From the NCBI RefSeq assembly GCF_004786035.1, contig NZ_CP035088.1, forward strand, positions 5,034,001 through 5,098,000: a stretch of DNA of 64,000 nt, given 5' to 3'. Of the stretch, positions 44,232 through 54,278 are shown in pieces (the stretch's first letter is position 1; every line of letters starts with the position of its first letter). The stretch is from Pseudomonas viciae. Its GTDB lineage: Bacteria; Pseudomonadota; Gammaproteobacteria; Pseudomonadales; Pseudomonadaceae. The position numbers and the translations under genes are program-made. The notes beneath the pieces were generated by a model. That model was not told the origin of the DNA. It saw nothing but the letters and a program-made list of their open reading frames with translations, and ran no database searches.

Positions 44232-46658
44232 TCACGAATGAATAGGCAAGTTATCCGTACACGTTGTGTCAGTGCGGGTAGTTGAAGAGCACTTTGTTTG
44301 GTTGGACAAAACTTCTGGGGCGGGCTTGGGCGCAAGGGGGGCGAGCGGTAAAGGAAGAATGGTAAAACCGTCGACCTGAAGCCAGCCTAAATCAATCCGC
44401 ACGGTGATGAGTACAAATTGACTGCTGGTCGTTTGACTGACAGTGAATAAACCCGTGTCTTGATCAATCGTCCCGGCATCTTCGGGTATATATCCCCACA
44501 TTGGTGGCTGTGGTGGAGTGCCGCCGCTTAGTTTGCAAGTCAACTTCACTCGATTGGCGGGCAAGTCCTCAAAATCGGTGTATATAACGACGGCCGAAAC
44601 AAAATGTTTGAGTACCATCAAGGTTGTTTGCTCTTGATGGGTGGTTGTATGGGTAACGATTATTTTATCTAGCGTAAATGAGGGCCCGGGCGCTGCGTGC
44701 TTCAGCGGCGCGTAGTATGTATTCTCGCCATTTTCATCAGCGGCTTCGTTAATACGACCGCCGCCCTCGACACGCCATCTCAAGGCACCACCCATGCAAT
44801 GGGCCGAAAGCGTACGACTTTCTGCTGGTTTCCCAGATTCGGAGCCATTACAAACCTCGATCAGCGGATTGAGCGTGATCGTCCTGGCCACCACCGTGAT
44901 CAGCGCCCTGCTGATATGGCGGTTGCCGGGTCCGGTCGCAGTAACTTTTATCCGCTTATAAGTGCCGGAGATCTGTGCCAGGGATGGGGCGATATAAGCA
45001 CCGGTGTCGGCATTCATTTGCCCCGCACCCGCAGCGTTACCCTCGAGATCTTCCACCGTCCATTTGACCCTTGAGGTGGCGGGCAGTGTTCTAAACTGGT
45101 GAGCCTGTCCGTGGCTCAACAGAACTTCCACTGGATCAATGACAAATGTGTCCAGGCCAGGGCCAATAGAGCCGAACAGCAGCATTTCACCCGTCAGATC
45201 GGCGGTCTTGAGTTGTATGGCATTCTCGGCATTTAATAAGAGCGTATTCAGCGTGAATACATCGATCTCTTCGAGGCCGTTGAATATTTGCATCGCTGTG
45301 AGGGCGACAAGATTGCCCAGCCCTGTTCGGAAGGCAGACGTGTCCATGTAGGAAAGCACGTCAAGTGGCAAGAGCAAGTTAGGAACGTAACGTACGAACG
45401 AATTGAATGAGCCCAGTTTCACCTTTAAACGATGCGACGCTTGATCCAGTGAAAATCGATAAGTGGCGCTCAAACCAAGGCCCATTAAACAATGGAATGG
45501 CACGCCATTCACGGTGCAGACCATCAGCCGTCTTACATCTTGAGAGCCCATGCCCACACCCAGCGATAGCGAGCCATCCGCGTCCCGGAAAAGTGTCATG
45601 GTGAGCCGATGATCAGCACTGAGATGAATGGGAAGTTTATAGTTGTGAAACGTCAGCTTTTTTGTGCCAATCAATGCCTCGAACGGTGGAATTTCCAGGT
45701 ACCCTTCAGTTCCATACTTGACGCCAAGCCATTCGACGAATCCTCTGGAATCCGTTCGACTTTCAAATTGGGCATTGGGCGCATTGAATGCCCTGGCCGT
45801 GCCTTTACCAATAATCCCATGCATGAAGAAGCGGGAGCCGAACATCATCATTGCATTGAGATCCGCTCGGTCACTCGGCAGGGGGTATACCCAGTCTTCC
45901 CCTGGCTCCCCACCTTGGAGGTCATCATCCAAGGCGATGCGCATTTCAATGGCGCCATTGCCGTAGTTCGAGGCTCCACGAGAAGCCCCGCCTTCTTCCA
46001 TGATGGCGCGTAGCCGGAAAGATTGAGGTTTCATGAAGGCTTGGCTGGTCTGTGCCAGCGTCCCCAGGGTAAATGTCCGCCGAACCCGGTCAGCCTCCCT
46101 GAACTTACGCTTGAAGAAGGCGCCGGCCGCCAGGCACTCATGTTCCGACTCATCGCCAGAAACTTGCCAGTGATGACCCTGGTAATCAGGATCGCCCAAA
46201 TCCAGCAACACCTCGCCGTCTTCCGTGACCCCGCCCTGAATGTCTTTGAGCTGTACCCGTTCGACCTCCAATGTTGGATGGTCCAAAGGGTCGAAGGAGC
46301 TGATTCTATTGACTTGAGCGAAGCCGCCCGCGTCGTTCAGCGCTATGTTCTTGCCTCCGACAATGGCCATGCTCATGTTGACTTCGGCCTTCTGGCCGTC
46401 GGGGTCGTTTTCAAAGCTCAGGCGTGGCGCATCAGTGACGTAATCGAGCAACCAGTGCCAGGTGAACTCCGATGAGCCATAGGTTTCATTGATGGGGGGC
46501 ATCGTCGAGTGTTTGTCGTGCTTCTCGATGTATTCCTGCAACAGCATCTGGTTACATTTGTTTCGGTCATAAGCCACCAGCGCACTCCACCCGCTGGTCC
46601 GTGGTTTGAGTGCGGCCCATTGCAAATACTCTGCAAACGTTTTCCGGGGCGCGGCCAT
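44232..46658 (-). CDS. Large Ig-like-domain protein 3 of the Rhs locus
   Basis: The 808-residue protein starts MAAPRKTFAEYLQWAALKPR and is about 65% alike by eye to protein 2. DNA blocks near 44700-44890 and 42230-42420 are more than 80% identical, showing a tandem duplication. The C-terminal acidic helix of protein 2 is absent; instead a Ser/Thr-rich end (CSSTTRTDTTCTDN) appears, so the copies have diverged there. Ig-like TGAYIAPSLAQISGTYKRIK is kept. It lies 43 bp upstream of the protein 2 start. Function is unknown. Confidence 0.72.
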   Translation of the reverse strand: MAAPRKTFAEYLQWAALKPRTSGWSALVAYDRNKCNQMLLQEYIEKHDKHSTMPPINETYGSSEFTWHWLLDYVTDAPRLSFENDPDGQKAEVNMSMAIVGGKNIALNDAGGFAQVNRISSFDPLDHPTLEVERVQLKDIQGGVTEDGEVLLDLGDPDYQGHHWQVSGDESEHECLAAGAFFKRKFREADRVRRTFTLGTLAQTSQAFMKPQSFRLRAIMEEGGASRGASNYGNGAIEMRIALDDDLQGGEPGEDWVYPLPSDRADLNAMMMFGSRFFMHGIIGKGTARAFNAPNAQFESRTDSRGFVEWLGVKYGTEGYLEIPPFEALIGTKKLTFHNYKLPIHLSADHRLTMTLFRDADGSLSLGVGMGSQDVRRLMVCTVNGVPFHCLMGLGLSATYRFSLDQASHRLKVKLGSFNSFVRYVPNLLLPLDVLSYMDTSAFRTGLGNLVALTAMQIFNGLEEIDVFTLNTLLLNAENAIQLKTADLTGEMLLFGSIGPGLDTFVIDPVEVLLSHGQAHQFRTLPATSRVKWTVEDLEGNAAGAGQMNADTGAYIAPSLAQISGTYKRIKVTATGPGNRHISRALITVVARTITLNPLIEVCNGSESGKPAESRTLSAHCMGGALRWRVEGGGRINEAADENGENTYYAPLKHAAPGPSFTLDKIIVTHTTTHQEQTTLMVLKHFVSAVVIYTDFEDLPANRVKLTCKLSGGTPPQPPMWGYIPEDAGTIDQDTGLFTVSQTTSSQFVLITVRIDLGWLQVDGFTILPLPLAPLAPKPAPEVLSNQTKCSSTTRTDTTCTDNLPIHS

Positions 46659-46715
46659 GGTACTTATTCTCTTCTCGGGAAATGGAGTGGCTGCCAGTCC
46701 ACTTAAAGTTGAGGG

Positions 46716-48164
46716 TCAATCCGCCAATACAAAACCGGCAGGTAGATAGGCTGTTTCCGCACCTTGCTCATAGGTAATAGTGACTTGCACATTGATGCTG
46801 CCACGCTTCAAAGGCTGAAACGCCGCAGGTAAAACAGCCTTTGCAATTAACCTGGCCGTAACGTCCGTATCCTTGACAACGTAGTTTTCAAGAATGAAGG
46901 CCGATACGGGAGAATCACTGTTGTTCTTCCCATTAATGACCGCATTGACGATCTGGTCTTCACGCATATACGGCCAGGCATGCAGGGTGAACAACTCGCC
47001 AACCGGGGTAATTCGGCTGACATAGATGGTCCCGTTGTTTTGCTGGGCCTGGGCGGACTGAATGGTCTGGTAACGATACTTGTCGATGGGCAATACGCGG
47101 ACAATGAACACTTGCGACGGCACCGGTGCCGGTTCTCCCTGCTGCATTACGGTGTAATAAACCCGAACCGCCTTATCCAGGTTCGCAGGAATGTATTGTG
47201 GGGGAATGTTGTACGTACGCCCCTCAGGGGTCACGGGCGCCAAGGCAATATGTTTGCCACTGGTGCCGTAGCCGTCCCAATACACTTTGACTTCGTCATC
47301 GGGCCCATAGTTGGCTTGCGGGTCAATATCGATGGTCACGCCGGAGGCGCTTAAGCTCAGGACATCCAAGACGCCCTCACCCGGTACCGGATCCTCCGGA
47401 TCGGGTCGGGCGTTCTGGACGATGACCATCGGCAGATTCAAAGGTGTGCGCACGTTGACCTGATAGGGTGTAGCCGAGAGCGCCGCACCGACCCTGGCAT
47501 ATTCGTAGCGCAAATCGATCCCGGCGCCCTGGCTGACGCTGACCCATTCGGCATCGAGCATGAATTCAAAAAAGCCTTTGTCCAGGGTCGATGCGTCGAC
47601 CCTGGCCCGCAAGACGATCGGCACCACGCCCGTGGCGGATGAAACGGCATGGCAGAGAAGGTCATCACCGTCGCTCATGCCGGGATAACCCTCGATGCGC
47701 AACGGCAAGCCATCGGGAAACAACAGGGGGTTGATCGTGCCGCCCTCGTGTCCGACGATCGTCAACTCCGGCAACATCGCCGAGCTCGGGGCCAGGAGTT
47801 GAAAGGTTTGCCGAGCGGAGAAGGTGACGGCCTGCTCGGTGCCGACGTATTGGATACCGTAGTGCAATTCAATGGAGCCATCCTCGACCCGCATCAGGTC
47901 GGAGCGGTTGAGAAACAGGCCCAGGGGTTTGCCCGGCTGCCCCTCCTGAATAACGCTCGGATAGGCCAGCGCCGGGAAATATTCGCTGCCGTCAGGGTAA
48001 AACCTGCGGCAATGCAAAGTGACCGTATCGCCCACCGCCATCGCCTGGTACGGCACCATCCACGGGGTGATGATCAACTCCGCCTTCTCCAGGTCCAGAT
48101 GAAGGTCATGGGCTTCTCTGATCTGCACCACCGGCAGTGGATTGGGCTGCATCCGAATCGTCAT
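46716..48164 (-). CDS. Beta-rich repeat-module protein A of the Rhs locus
   Basis: The 482-residue protein starts MTIRMQPNPLPVVQIREAHD. It shows a repeated module of about 100 residues, for example DDEVKVYWDGYGTSGKHIAL followed by IPPQYIPANLDKAVRVYYTV and a closing FIVRVLPI strand. The same pattern recurs in the proteins at 54279 and 58305. These look like Ig-like folds without a recognised family. It is the first gene of the leftward cluster that includes the three large Ig-like proteins and the first Rhs. No signal peptide is seen. Confidence 0.7.
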   Translation of the reverse strand: MTIRMQPNPLPVVQIREAHDLHLDLEKAELIITPWMVPYQAMAVGDTVTLHCRRFYPDGSEYFPALAYPSVIQEGQPGKPLGLFLNRSDLMRVEDGSIELHYGIQYVGTEQAVTFSARQTFQLLAPSSAMLPELTIVGHEGGTINPLLFPDGLPLRIEGYPGMSDGDDLLCHAVSSATGVVPIVLRARVDASTLDKGFFEFMLDAEWVSVSQGAGIDLRYEYARVGAALSATPYQVNVRTPLNLPMVIVQNARPDPEDPVPGEGVLDVLSLSASGVTIDIDPQANYGPDDEVKVYWDGYGTSGKHIALAPVTPEGRTYNIPPQYIPANLDKAVRVYYTVMQQGEPAPVPSQVFIVRVLPIDKYRYQTIQSAQAQQNNGTIYVSRITPVGELFTLHAWPYMREDQIVNAVINGKNNSDSPVSAFILENYVVKDTDVTARLIAKAVLPAAFQPLKRGSINVQVTITYEQGAETAYLPAGFVLAD

Positions 48165-48358
48165 GCTCCGGGTTCCTTATGCTTTAAAAATACTTAATGA
48201 AGTTTTTTCAGCGATGCAAAGGACAGCTACTGGGCTCCTGTCTTTAAGATTTACGCCTGAACGAGCGGCTTTGGAACTATCAGAAGTGTTAGGTTTACGC
48301 GGAAAAATTTTCGGTTATATTTATGCGAACCGCATCCTCTAAAAGCTGAGATCAGAAT

Positions 48359-48832
48359 ATGAACACTTTCAGAAAGAGCTTTACCCTTCTTTTATTTAGT
48401 CTAATAGGTTCCCATTGCATAATCACCGCAAGCAATGCCGCAGGATACATTATGGTTCGTGAAGGTGATGGCGTCCGAGAGTGCAGCATCCCAGCTATTC
48501 CAGGGGAGTATTATGTTGGAAACTATGGATGCACAAATGATCAGGCATATACCGTTCGCTTCGTTAACGTACCGTCCGCACTCCACATCACTTTTTTGGA
48601 TGATCGGTGGCCTGGAGGTAACTGCAGATGGAACGATAGTTGGGAAATAGAAGTTCGCATGACAAAAGACCCGACCACCACTCCCGCTGACAGCTACATA
48701 TCTCTCGCTGTAATGTACTCAGCACCTTTGAACTCAGTCATTGCACCTGGCGTATTGAAGATCAGGCATCGCGCAGGCGACAGCCAGATCAATGGACATC
48801 TTAGCTGCGTAGCTGTCAGCGAAGGAAAATGA
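48359..48832 (+). CDS. Small exported protein next to the second Rhs gene
   Basis: This 157-residue product has a signal peptide (KSFTLLLFSLIGSHCIITAS, cleavage near SNAAG). The mature part of about 130 residues has four cysteines (RECSIP, YGCTND, GNCRWND, LSCVAV), which could give two disulfides, and is rich in beta strands. It lies 33 bp upstream of rhs2 in the same direction, suggesting co-transcription. Low GC marks it as accessory. It is not recognised. A periplasmic immunity or chaperone role for Rhs is possible but unsupported by homology. Confidence 0.65.
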   Translation: MNTFRKSFTLLLFSLIGSHCIITASNAAGYIMVREGDGVRECSIPAIPGEYYVGNYGCTNDQAYTVRFVNVPSALHITFLDDRWPGGNCRWNDSWEIEVRMTKDPTTTPADSYISLAVMYSAPLNSVIAPGVLKIRHRAGDSQINGHLSCVAVSEGK

Positions 48833-48864
48833 AATATTAATATTACGCTTCAAGAGACATTAAT

Positions 48865-51800
48865 ATGGCCACCACCACCGCGGTCCACTCCAACGCCTTC
48901 AACTTCCTAAGTTTCGTCCAATCCGGAGTCGACGCGCGCACGGGCCAATACACGGTTTCCTTATCTCTACCAGAAGTCAAAACCTGCGAACTCAGCGGCC
49001 CGGTGGTGCCCCTGACACTCAACTTCAACCCTCTCAACACCGTCGACGCCGGTTTTGGCCTGGGTTGGGAAATGGGCCTGACGCAATATGCGTCCGACAC
49101 CCAGATCATCTCGTTGCATTCAGGCGAAACGTTCAGGGTGACGGGGCCCTACCCCGGTTTTACCCATCGCCTGCGGATGAAAGAGCAGAAAATAGAAAGC
49201 TTCCATTTATTCACCCTGCCCGATAACGATAACCGATTCAAGGTCGTGCACAAATCAGGGCTCGTGGAAGTGCTCGAATTGAAGGGGGCCTCGCCACAAG
49301 TGGCCGTGCCGGTAAAAATGTATTCCCCGCAAGGCCATGAGGTCAGCCTTGAGTACATTACCGCCCCCAGTGGCCAACCGATGCTCAGTGCCCTTCTCGA
49401 CAGCACCGGGGCATTGCTGCGGATCACCCGCGATACGGCCGCGCATACCGTCACGTTTGCCATGGGCCTCACCAATGGGATCCCTTCGGCGCAAGTGGTG
49501 CTGAACCTGATAAATGATCACGTCGAACGCATCACCCTGCCGACCACCGAAGGCGCCGGCTGGCGCTTCGAATACCAGACGGAGAAAACCCTGAGCTGCA
49601 TCAGCGCGGTCTGGACGCCTTTGGGTACCCATGAAACCATCCTGTACAACGACGAGGGCCATGGTTTCCCCGGCCGGGATACCCAACGCAAATTGCCCAG
49701 GGTGACCCGCCACACCACCGACCCGGGCGGCGATAATCCGCCCATTGTCGTGGCATACAGCTACGGGGCCGATAGCCATAATTTCCTCGGCTATGGCAGC
49801 GCCATCAACTGGGATGACGACGGCCTGGACAACCTCTTCAAAGTCCTCGAACCCTACACCTACACCACCACCGAAAGCCTGATGAGCGGGACCGAGACGG
49901 TGCGCAGCATCACCCGCACGTTCAACCGCTTCCACTTGCAGACCCAGGAAGTCATCGCCCAGGGCAACCACCAGAAAACCATACGCACCCGTTATTACGC
50001 CGATGATGACGACAAGCTGTCCTTCGACAACCAGCCACGGCAATGCCAGCTGCCAAGAAAAATGTCGACGTTATGGTCGATCAGTGATGACCCGCGCTTC
50101 TGGCGCATGGACACGGAAATCAGCGAATACGACATCCATGGCAATCAGACGCTACGGGTAGAGCCCAGCGGCGTGACCGAAAAAATCACTTATTACCCCG
50201 TTGAAGGGCTCGAAGGTTTTTGCCCGGCGGACCCTTATGGTTTTGTGCGGCATGTCCAGGAGAAGACTCTGGCGCCGGCAAACGACCCCGAGCGGGTTCC
50301 GGACCTTCAACCGGGCGCGCCGGTCATGCGCACCCGGTTTCGCTATGAGTCCTTGCCCCCCCTCACGCCCCTCGATGACAGCCCGATCACCTTGCCCTGG
50401 TTGTACGTGGTGGAAGAGCGCCTGTATGAATTGATCGACACGCCCGCGTCATCCTTCGGGCGCTCGAATGGGTTCGTGGCGCAAGAGCCGACGGAGCAAC
50501 AGCTTTCACGCACGGTTTTTCACTACATCAATGCTCCCGCCGACCCACTGACCCACGGCCGGCGCTCCCGGCAAGCCATCACCCTGGGCAGTGACAGCGG
50601 CCCCACGTCCTTCATCGAATACAGCTACACAAAAAACCCCAGCAAGCAGTCATTGCGCACCGAGCAACGAGCATCGACCGATGTCGACAGTGCCGTACGC
50701 ACAGTGGTCGACGAGCGCTCGATGCTCAACGGCGAACCGTTGCTGGTCACCGACAACGGCGTTCAACACAGTTATCGCTATGACGCCCTGAACCGGGTGC
50801 TGAGCGAAACCCAGGCCCCCGACAGCGACTACCCGGCCACGCGCCGCTACGGCTACCGTTTGATCCGCCCGGCCGATGCGGGGCAAACCCCGATAAGGAC
50901 CCAGGCCTACCAGCAGATGGAAGACGTCAAGGGCGTGCGGGTGCGCACGTACTTCGACGGGCTGAGCCGGGCCGTGCGCGAGGAAATGGAAGACCACGAC
51001 CACTCCGGCGCAAGCTATCGCGATATCTACACCGCGAAATACAACGCCAAGGGCTTTTTGGTCGAGGAAACGGAAATCGATTGGTTGGAAACCACCAACC
51101 TCAGCTTGACCACGTCCTACACCTATGACCTGTGGGGGCTGCAGGACAGCGTCACCCGGCCCGACGGGGTGAAGGAGTGGACCCTCAACAACCCGATAGC
51201 CTTTACCACCGAAACATGGATCGACGGCACCGCACGGGCCCGGACCATCACCAATCGTTTCGAAAAAACCGTCAGTGTCGAACACATCGGAGTAGATGGG
51301 CGACACCTCAGTCAAACAGCGTTCAAGTACGACGGGTTGGGCAATTGCACCCTGGAGATCGACGAACTCGGCCAGGTCACGCGCTATCGCTACGATGCTT
51401 TCGCGCGCTTGTGCAGTACCACCCTGCCCGACCTGACCACCGTCCATAACACCTACGCCGAGCACAGCCAGGCCGAGCTGCGCACCTCAATCGATGTCGA
51501 ACCGGGCAATATCCAGGTGCCCATGCGCAACGTCGGCGAACAAGCATTCGATGGCCTGGATCGGCTGGTCAGCATCACGGTGGGCTCAAGACACGAGCAA
51601 CAGGTATATGAAGCCGGCCATTTCCAACCCAAACACCGCATCACCCCGGCCGGCAACCAGATCAACTATCAATACAAGCGTGGCCTGAGCGAAAAACCGA
51701 CACTCATCAGCGCCCCCGACGATGAGTCTTCCTTCGAAGTCGACGTGCTGGACGCTCGGCTCGACAGCTCGAAAAACAACCAGGGCGAATATCACTTTTC

Positions 51801-53955
51801 CTATGATGAAGTGGGACGCCTGACTGGCGAAACCTGGAAAGATGCCGTCGATAACAAAACCTACCGCACGAGCTACAACACCTCGCTCAAAGGCCGTCGC
51901 TTGAGCCGTACCGATATCGGCAACCATCAAACCCTGATGGATTACGACCGACGCAACGGGCGGCTACTCGGCATCGAGCAAGGTCAATTGCAGGCCGTCT
52001 TCGAATACGATGCAATCGGCCGCCTGTTCCGCACCACCAGTACCGACAAGACCACTCAAAATAAACTGACGACCACCCTGGAATTCGATGAGCTCGGGCG
52101 CGAAACCTTGCGCACCTTGGTTTTGCTCAACGCACAAGGCCAACCAATCGACGCCGAACGCTCCATCGAGTTGACCTACCTGGCCGACAGCAATGTAAAG
52201 ACCCGGCACCTGCGGGTCACCGGCGCCAGCGCCCTGCTGGAAACCTACAGCTACGACCTGCGCGGTCGCCTGGAGCGCTATCGGTGTTCGGGCAGCGACT
52301 TGCCCAAGGACCGTTTTGGCAATGCCATCGTCAGCCAATACTTCGAGTTCGATACGCTGGACAACATCATTTATACGCGCACGGTGTTCAACGATGGACG
52401 CCTGGACATCGCGCACTTCACCTTCGCCGAGGACGATCCTTGCCAACTGGTGGGCGCCCGCCACAGCCATCCGGACTACCAGCACCTGGAAACCCGTTTC
52501 AACTATGACGCCGACGGTAACCTGGAACACGACGAGTTGGGTCGCCGGCTGAGCTATGACAGCCAGGGACGCCTGGTGGAAGTCAAAACCCCGGCGGGAT
52601 TGTCCCTCACCGCGTACCGTTATGACCCCCATGACCAGTTGCAGGCGGTCACGCCCCAAGGCGATACCCAGACCTTGCGCTTTTACCAGGGCACACGGGT
52701 CACTGACACGCTGCACGATGATCATCATGTCCAGCTCCTCTACCATAAAGGCCAACCCCTGGGCCAACAAACCCCCAGTGACACCGGGCAGACACTGTTG
52801 CTGCTGACCGACGCCAAGCGTTCGGTCATCGGCGAAAACCAGGGCAACGACCTGCGCAGTGCCGTCTACGGTGCTTATGGCGAACGGGACGAGAACAGCA
52901 GCCTGCAGAGCTTGCTGGCCTTCAATGGCGAGGCGGTAGAAAGCACTGGATGGTATTTGCTGGGCAATGGTTATCGGGCCTACAACCCGAGTTTGATGCG
53001 TTTCCACAGCCCCGATGCCCTGAGTCCGTTCGGCTCGGGTGGGCTTAATTGTTATATGTATTGTGCCGGGAATCCGATTGCTTTTAGTGATCCGACTGGG
53101 CATCAAGCGCAGAACGAGCTCATTCATAACACTTGGTTCAACCTTGGCGCGGGCTTGGGCGTTTCGCTCTTCGCCTTGTTCGTATCAGTCTTTACACTTG
53201 ACCCAGCTCCCATGATCGCGGCTTTGGCGGCTATTTCCGGATGGACAGCGAACACGACGGCGATGGTGACAATGGTGGTCGGGGCAACAGGGGCAGCTAT
53301 CAATGCTGCAGGGCCTGCCATTGCGGGAGCCACGTTTATTGCGTCGTTGGGGGTGGGGGCTGCAGCAATGTTCTTGCAGGATCCGAACCTCAGGAGAGTC
53401 GCGCTGTGGGGTGATATAGTCCTCGCTGGGATTGCGTTGCCCAGGATCAAAATTCCGACGCTCAAGATTCCAACGATCATGGGGCCGACGGCGCAAGCCC
53501 CGAGTCCCACGCCTAGGCCTTCGACGAGTTCCTTCGGCCCTTTAGATAATTTAGATTTTGATCAGTTCGGGAGGGAGGAGCCGCGAAAGTCATTTTCCAG
53601 CGACGCTAGCAGTGAGCACCCGTTCCCCCCACTCTCAAGCGCGCCAAGTTCAAGAACGCCATCGCCTAGGAGCAGTGTTAGCTCACAAGGCTCTGGCAGC
53701 AGTAGATCAAAACGAAGCATTAGTGACACTAGCGAGGCCCAAAACGGCAATGGCGCTGGTAAACCTTCGCGAGAAGGCAACGCTCGTGATCGTACTCGTA
53801 CTCGTACGAGGGAGGAATGGGTGGCGTTAGACCAAGCCAATCTGGAGGTAAATCCTGTAGAGGGGGGGCGAGATTGGTTTGCGCACAGAACAGCTGAGCA
53901 CCCAGACCAGCTAACTTGGGTGAAGCGGAAGAAGCGGCCGAAGCCCACCATATGA
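48865..53955 (+). CDS. Rhs/YD-repeat protein with membrane-helix and Ser/Arg-rich tail
   Basis: The 1696-residue protein starts MATTTAVHSNAFNFLSFVQS and shares its whole shell with the other Rhs protein. The core ends LLGNGYRAYNPSLMRFHSPD then CYMYCAGNPIAFSDPTGH. The tail after it (about 283 residues) has three or four hydrophobic helices (AGLGVSLFALFVSVF, MIAALAAISGWTANT, AMVTMVVGATGAAINAA, TFIASLGVGAAAMFL), then a Ser/Pro/Arg low-complexity stretch with RTRTRTREEW and a short basic end. No known toxin domain is recognised; the helices could place it in a membrane. No immunity-like gene follows before the REP at 54091. Confidence 0.88.
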   Translation: MATTTAVHSNAFNFLSFVQSGVDARTGQYTVSLSLPEVKTCELSGPVVPLTLNFNPLNTVDAGFGLGWEMGLTQYASDTQIISLHSGETFRVTGPYPGFTHRLRMKEQKIESFHLFTLPDNDNRFKVVHKSGLVEVLELKGASPQVAVPVKMYSPQGHEVSLEYITAPSGQPMLSALLDSTGALLRITRDTAAHTVTFAMGLTNGIPSAQVVLNLINDHVERITLPTTEGAGWRFEYQTEKTLSCISAVWTPLGTHETILYNDEGHGFPGRDTQRKLPRVTRHTTDPGGDNPPIVVAYSYGADSHNFLGYGSAINWDDDGLDNLFKVLEPYTYTTTESLMSGTETVRSITRTFNRFHLQTQEVIAQGNHQKTIRTRYYADDDDKLSFDNQPRQCQLPRKMSTLWSISDDPRFWRMDTEISEYDIHGNQTLRVEPSGVTEKITYYPVEGLEGFCPADPYGFVRHVQEKTLAPANDPERVPDLQPGAPVMRTRFRYESLPPLTPLDDSPITLPWLYVVEERLYELIDTPASSFGRSNGFVAQEPTEQQLSRTVFHYINAPADPLTHGRRSRQAITLGSDSGPTSFIEYSYTKNPSKQSLRTEQRASTDVDSAVRTVVDERSMLNGEPLLVTDNGVQHSYRYDALNRVLSETQAPDSDYPATRRYGYRLIRPADAGQTPIRTQAYQQMEDVKGVRVRTYFDGLSRAVREEMEDHDHSGASYRDIYTAKYNAKGFLVEETEIDWLETTNLSLTTSYTYDLWGLQDSVTRPDGVKEWTLNNPIAFTTETWIDGTARARTITNRFEKTVSVEHIGVDGRHLSQTAFKYDGLGNCTLEIDELGQVTRYRYDAFARLCSTTLPDLTTVHNTYAEHSQAELRTSIDVEPGNIQVPMRNVGEQAFDGLDRLVSITVGSRHEQQVYEAGHFQPKHRITPAGNQINYQYKRGLSEKPTLISAPDDESSFEVDVLDARLDSSKNNQGEYHFSYDEVGRLTGETWKDAVDNKTYRTSYNTSLKGRRLSRTDIGNHQTLMDYDRRNGRLLGIEQGQLQAVFEYDAIGRLFRTTSTDKTTQNKLTTTLEFDELGRETLRTLVLLNAQGQPIDAERSIELTYLADSNVKTRHLRVTGASALLETYSYDLRGRLERYRCSGSDLPKDRFGNAIVSQYFEFDTLDNIIYTRTVFNDGRLDIAHFTFAEDDPCQLVGARHSHPDYQHLETRFNYDADGNLEHDELGRRLSYDSQGRLVEVKTPAGLSLTAYRYDPHDQLQAVTPQGDTQTLRFYQGTRVTDTLHDDHHVQLLYHKGQPLGQQTPSDTGQTLLLLTDAKRSVIGENQGNDLRSAVYGAYGERDENSSLQSLLAFNGEAVESTGWYLLGNGYRAYNPSLMRFHSPDALSPFGSGGLNCYMYCAGNPIAFSDPTGHQAQNELIHNTWFNLGAGLGVSLFALFVSVFTLDPAPMIAALAAISGWTANTTAMVTMVVGATGAAINAAGPAIAGATFIASLGVGAAAMFLQDPNLRRVALWGDIVLAGIALPRIKIPTLKIPTIMGPTAQAPSPTPRPSTSSFGPLDNLDFDQFGREEPRKSFSSDASSEHPFPPLSSAPSSRTPSPRSSVSSQGSGSSRSKRSISDTSEAQNGNGAGKPSREGNARDRTRTRTREEWVALDQANLEVNPVEGGRDWFAHRTAEHPDQLTWVKRKKRPKPTI

Positions 53956-54278
53956 GACCACAGGCAAGCCCAGATTGCCTGGCTTTCCCATAAAGAAACA
54001 TCATTAAACAACGCCCAGCCTCCCCCAGAATACCAAGAAGGCTGGTCAGATTCATTGTGGCGGACACTCGCCTGATGTCAGTCAGGCAACTGTGGGAGCC
54101 AAGCTTGCTCGCGATAGCAATCTTTCTGTGCCGTTGATGTTGGATGTGCCGACATCATCGCGAGCTTGCTCCCACAGGGGGGCACCAGGCTGCATGCAAG
54201 GCTGTGATCACCTCGCAAAACGGTGATGCTCGTATTGGCGAGTCCAGCCAAAACACCTACCACAATGACCACCCGGAC
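53956..54278. other. Intergenic region after rhs2
   Basis: About 320 bp between the rhs2 stop and the end of the convergent gene at 54279. It holds a REP pair and no supported ORF. This is the place where an immunity gene would be expected, and none is seen. Confidence 0.6.
54091..54176. repeat. REP inverted pair after rhs2
   Basis: TGTGGGAGCCAAGCTTGCTC and a facing copy ending GAGCTTGCTCCCACA form an imperfect hairpin between rhs2 and the convergent gene. Confidence 0.85.

Noticed and set aside
48142..48342. 66-codon plus-strand ORF between the beta-module gene and the exported protein
   Set aside because: It begins inside the 5' end of the opposite gene and has no ribosome site or domain; the rest is promoter DNA.
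53558..53830. 90-codon ORF in another frame of the rhs2 tail, considered as an immunity gene
   Set aside because: It lies wholly within the Rhs tail-coding sequence and its composition follows the overlapping Ser/Arg-rich tract.
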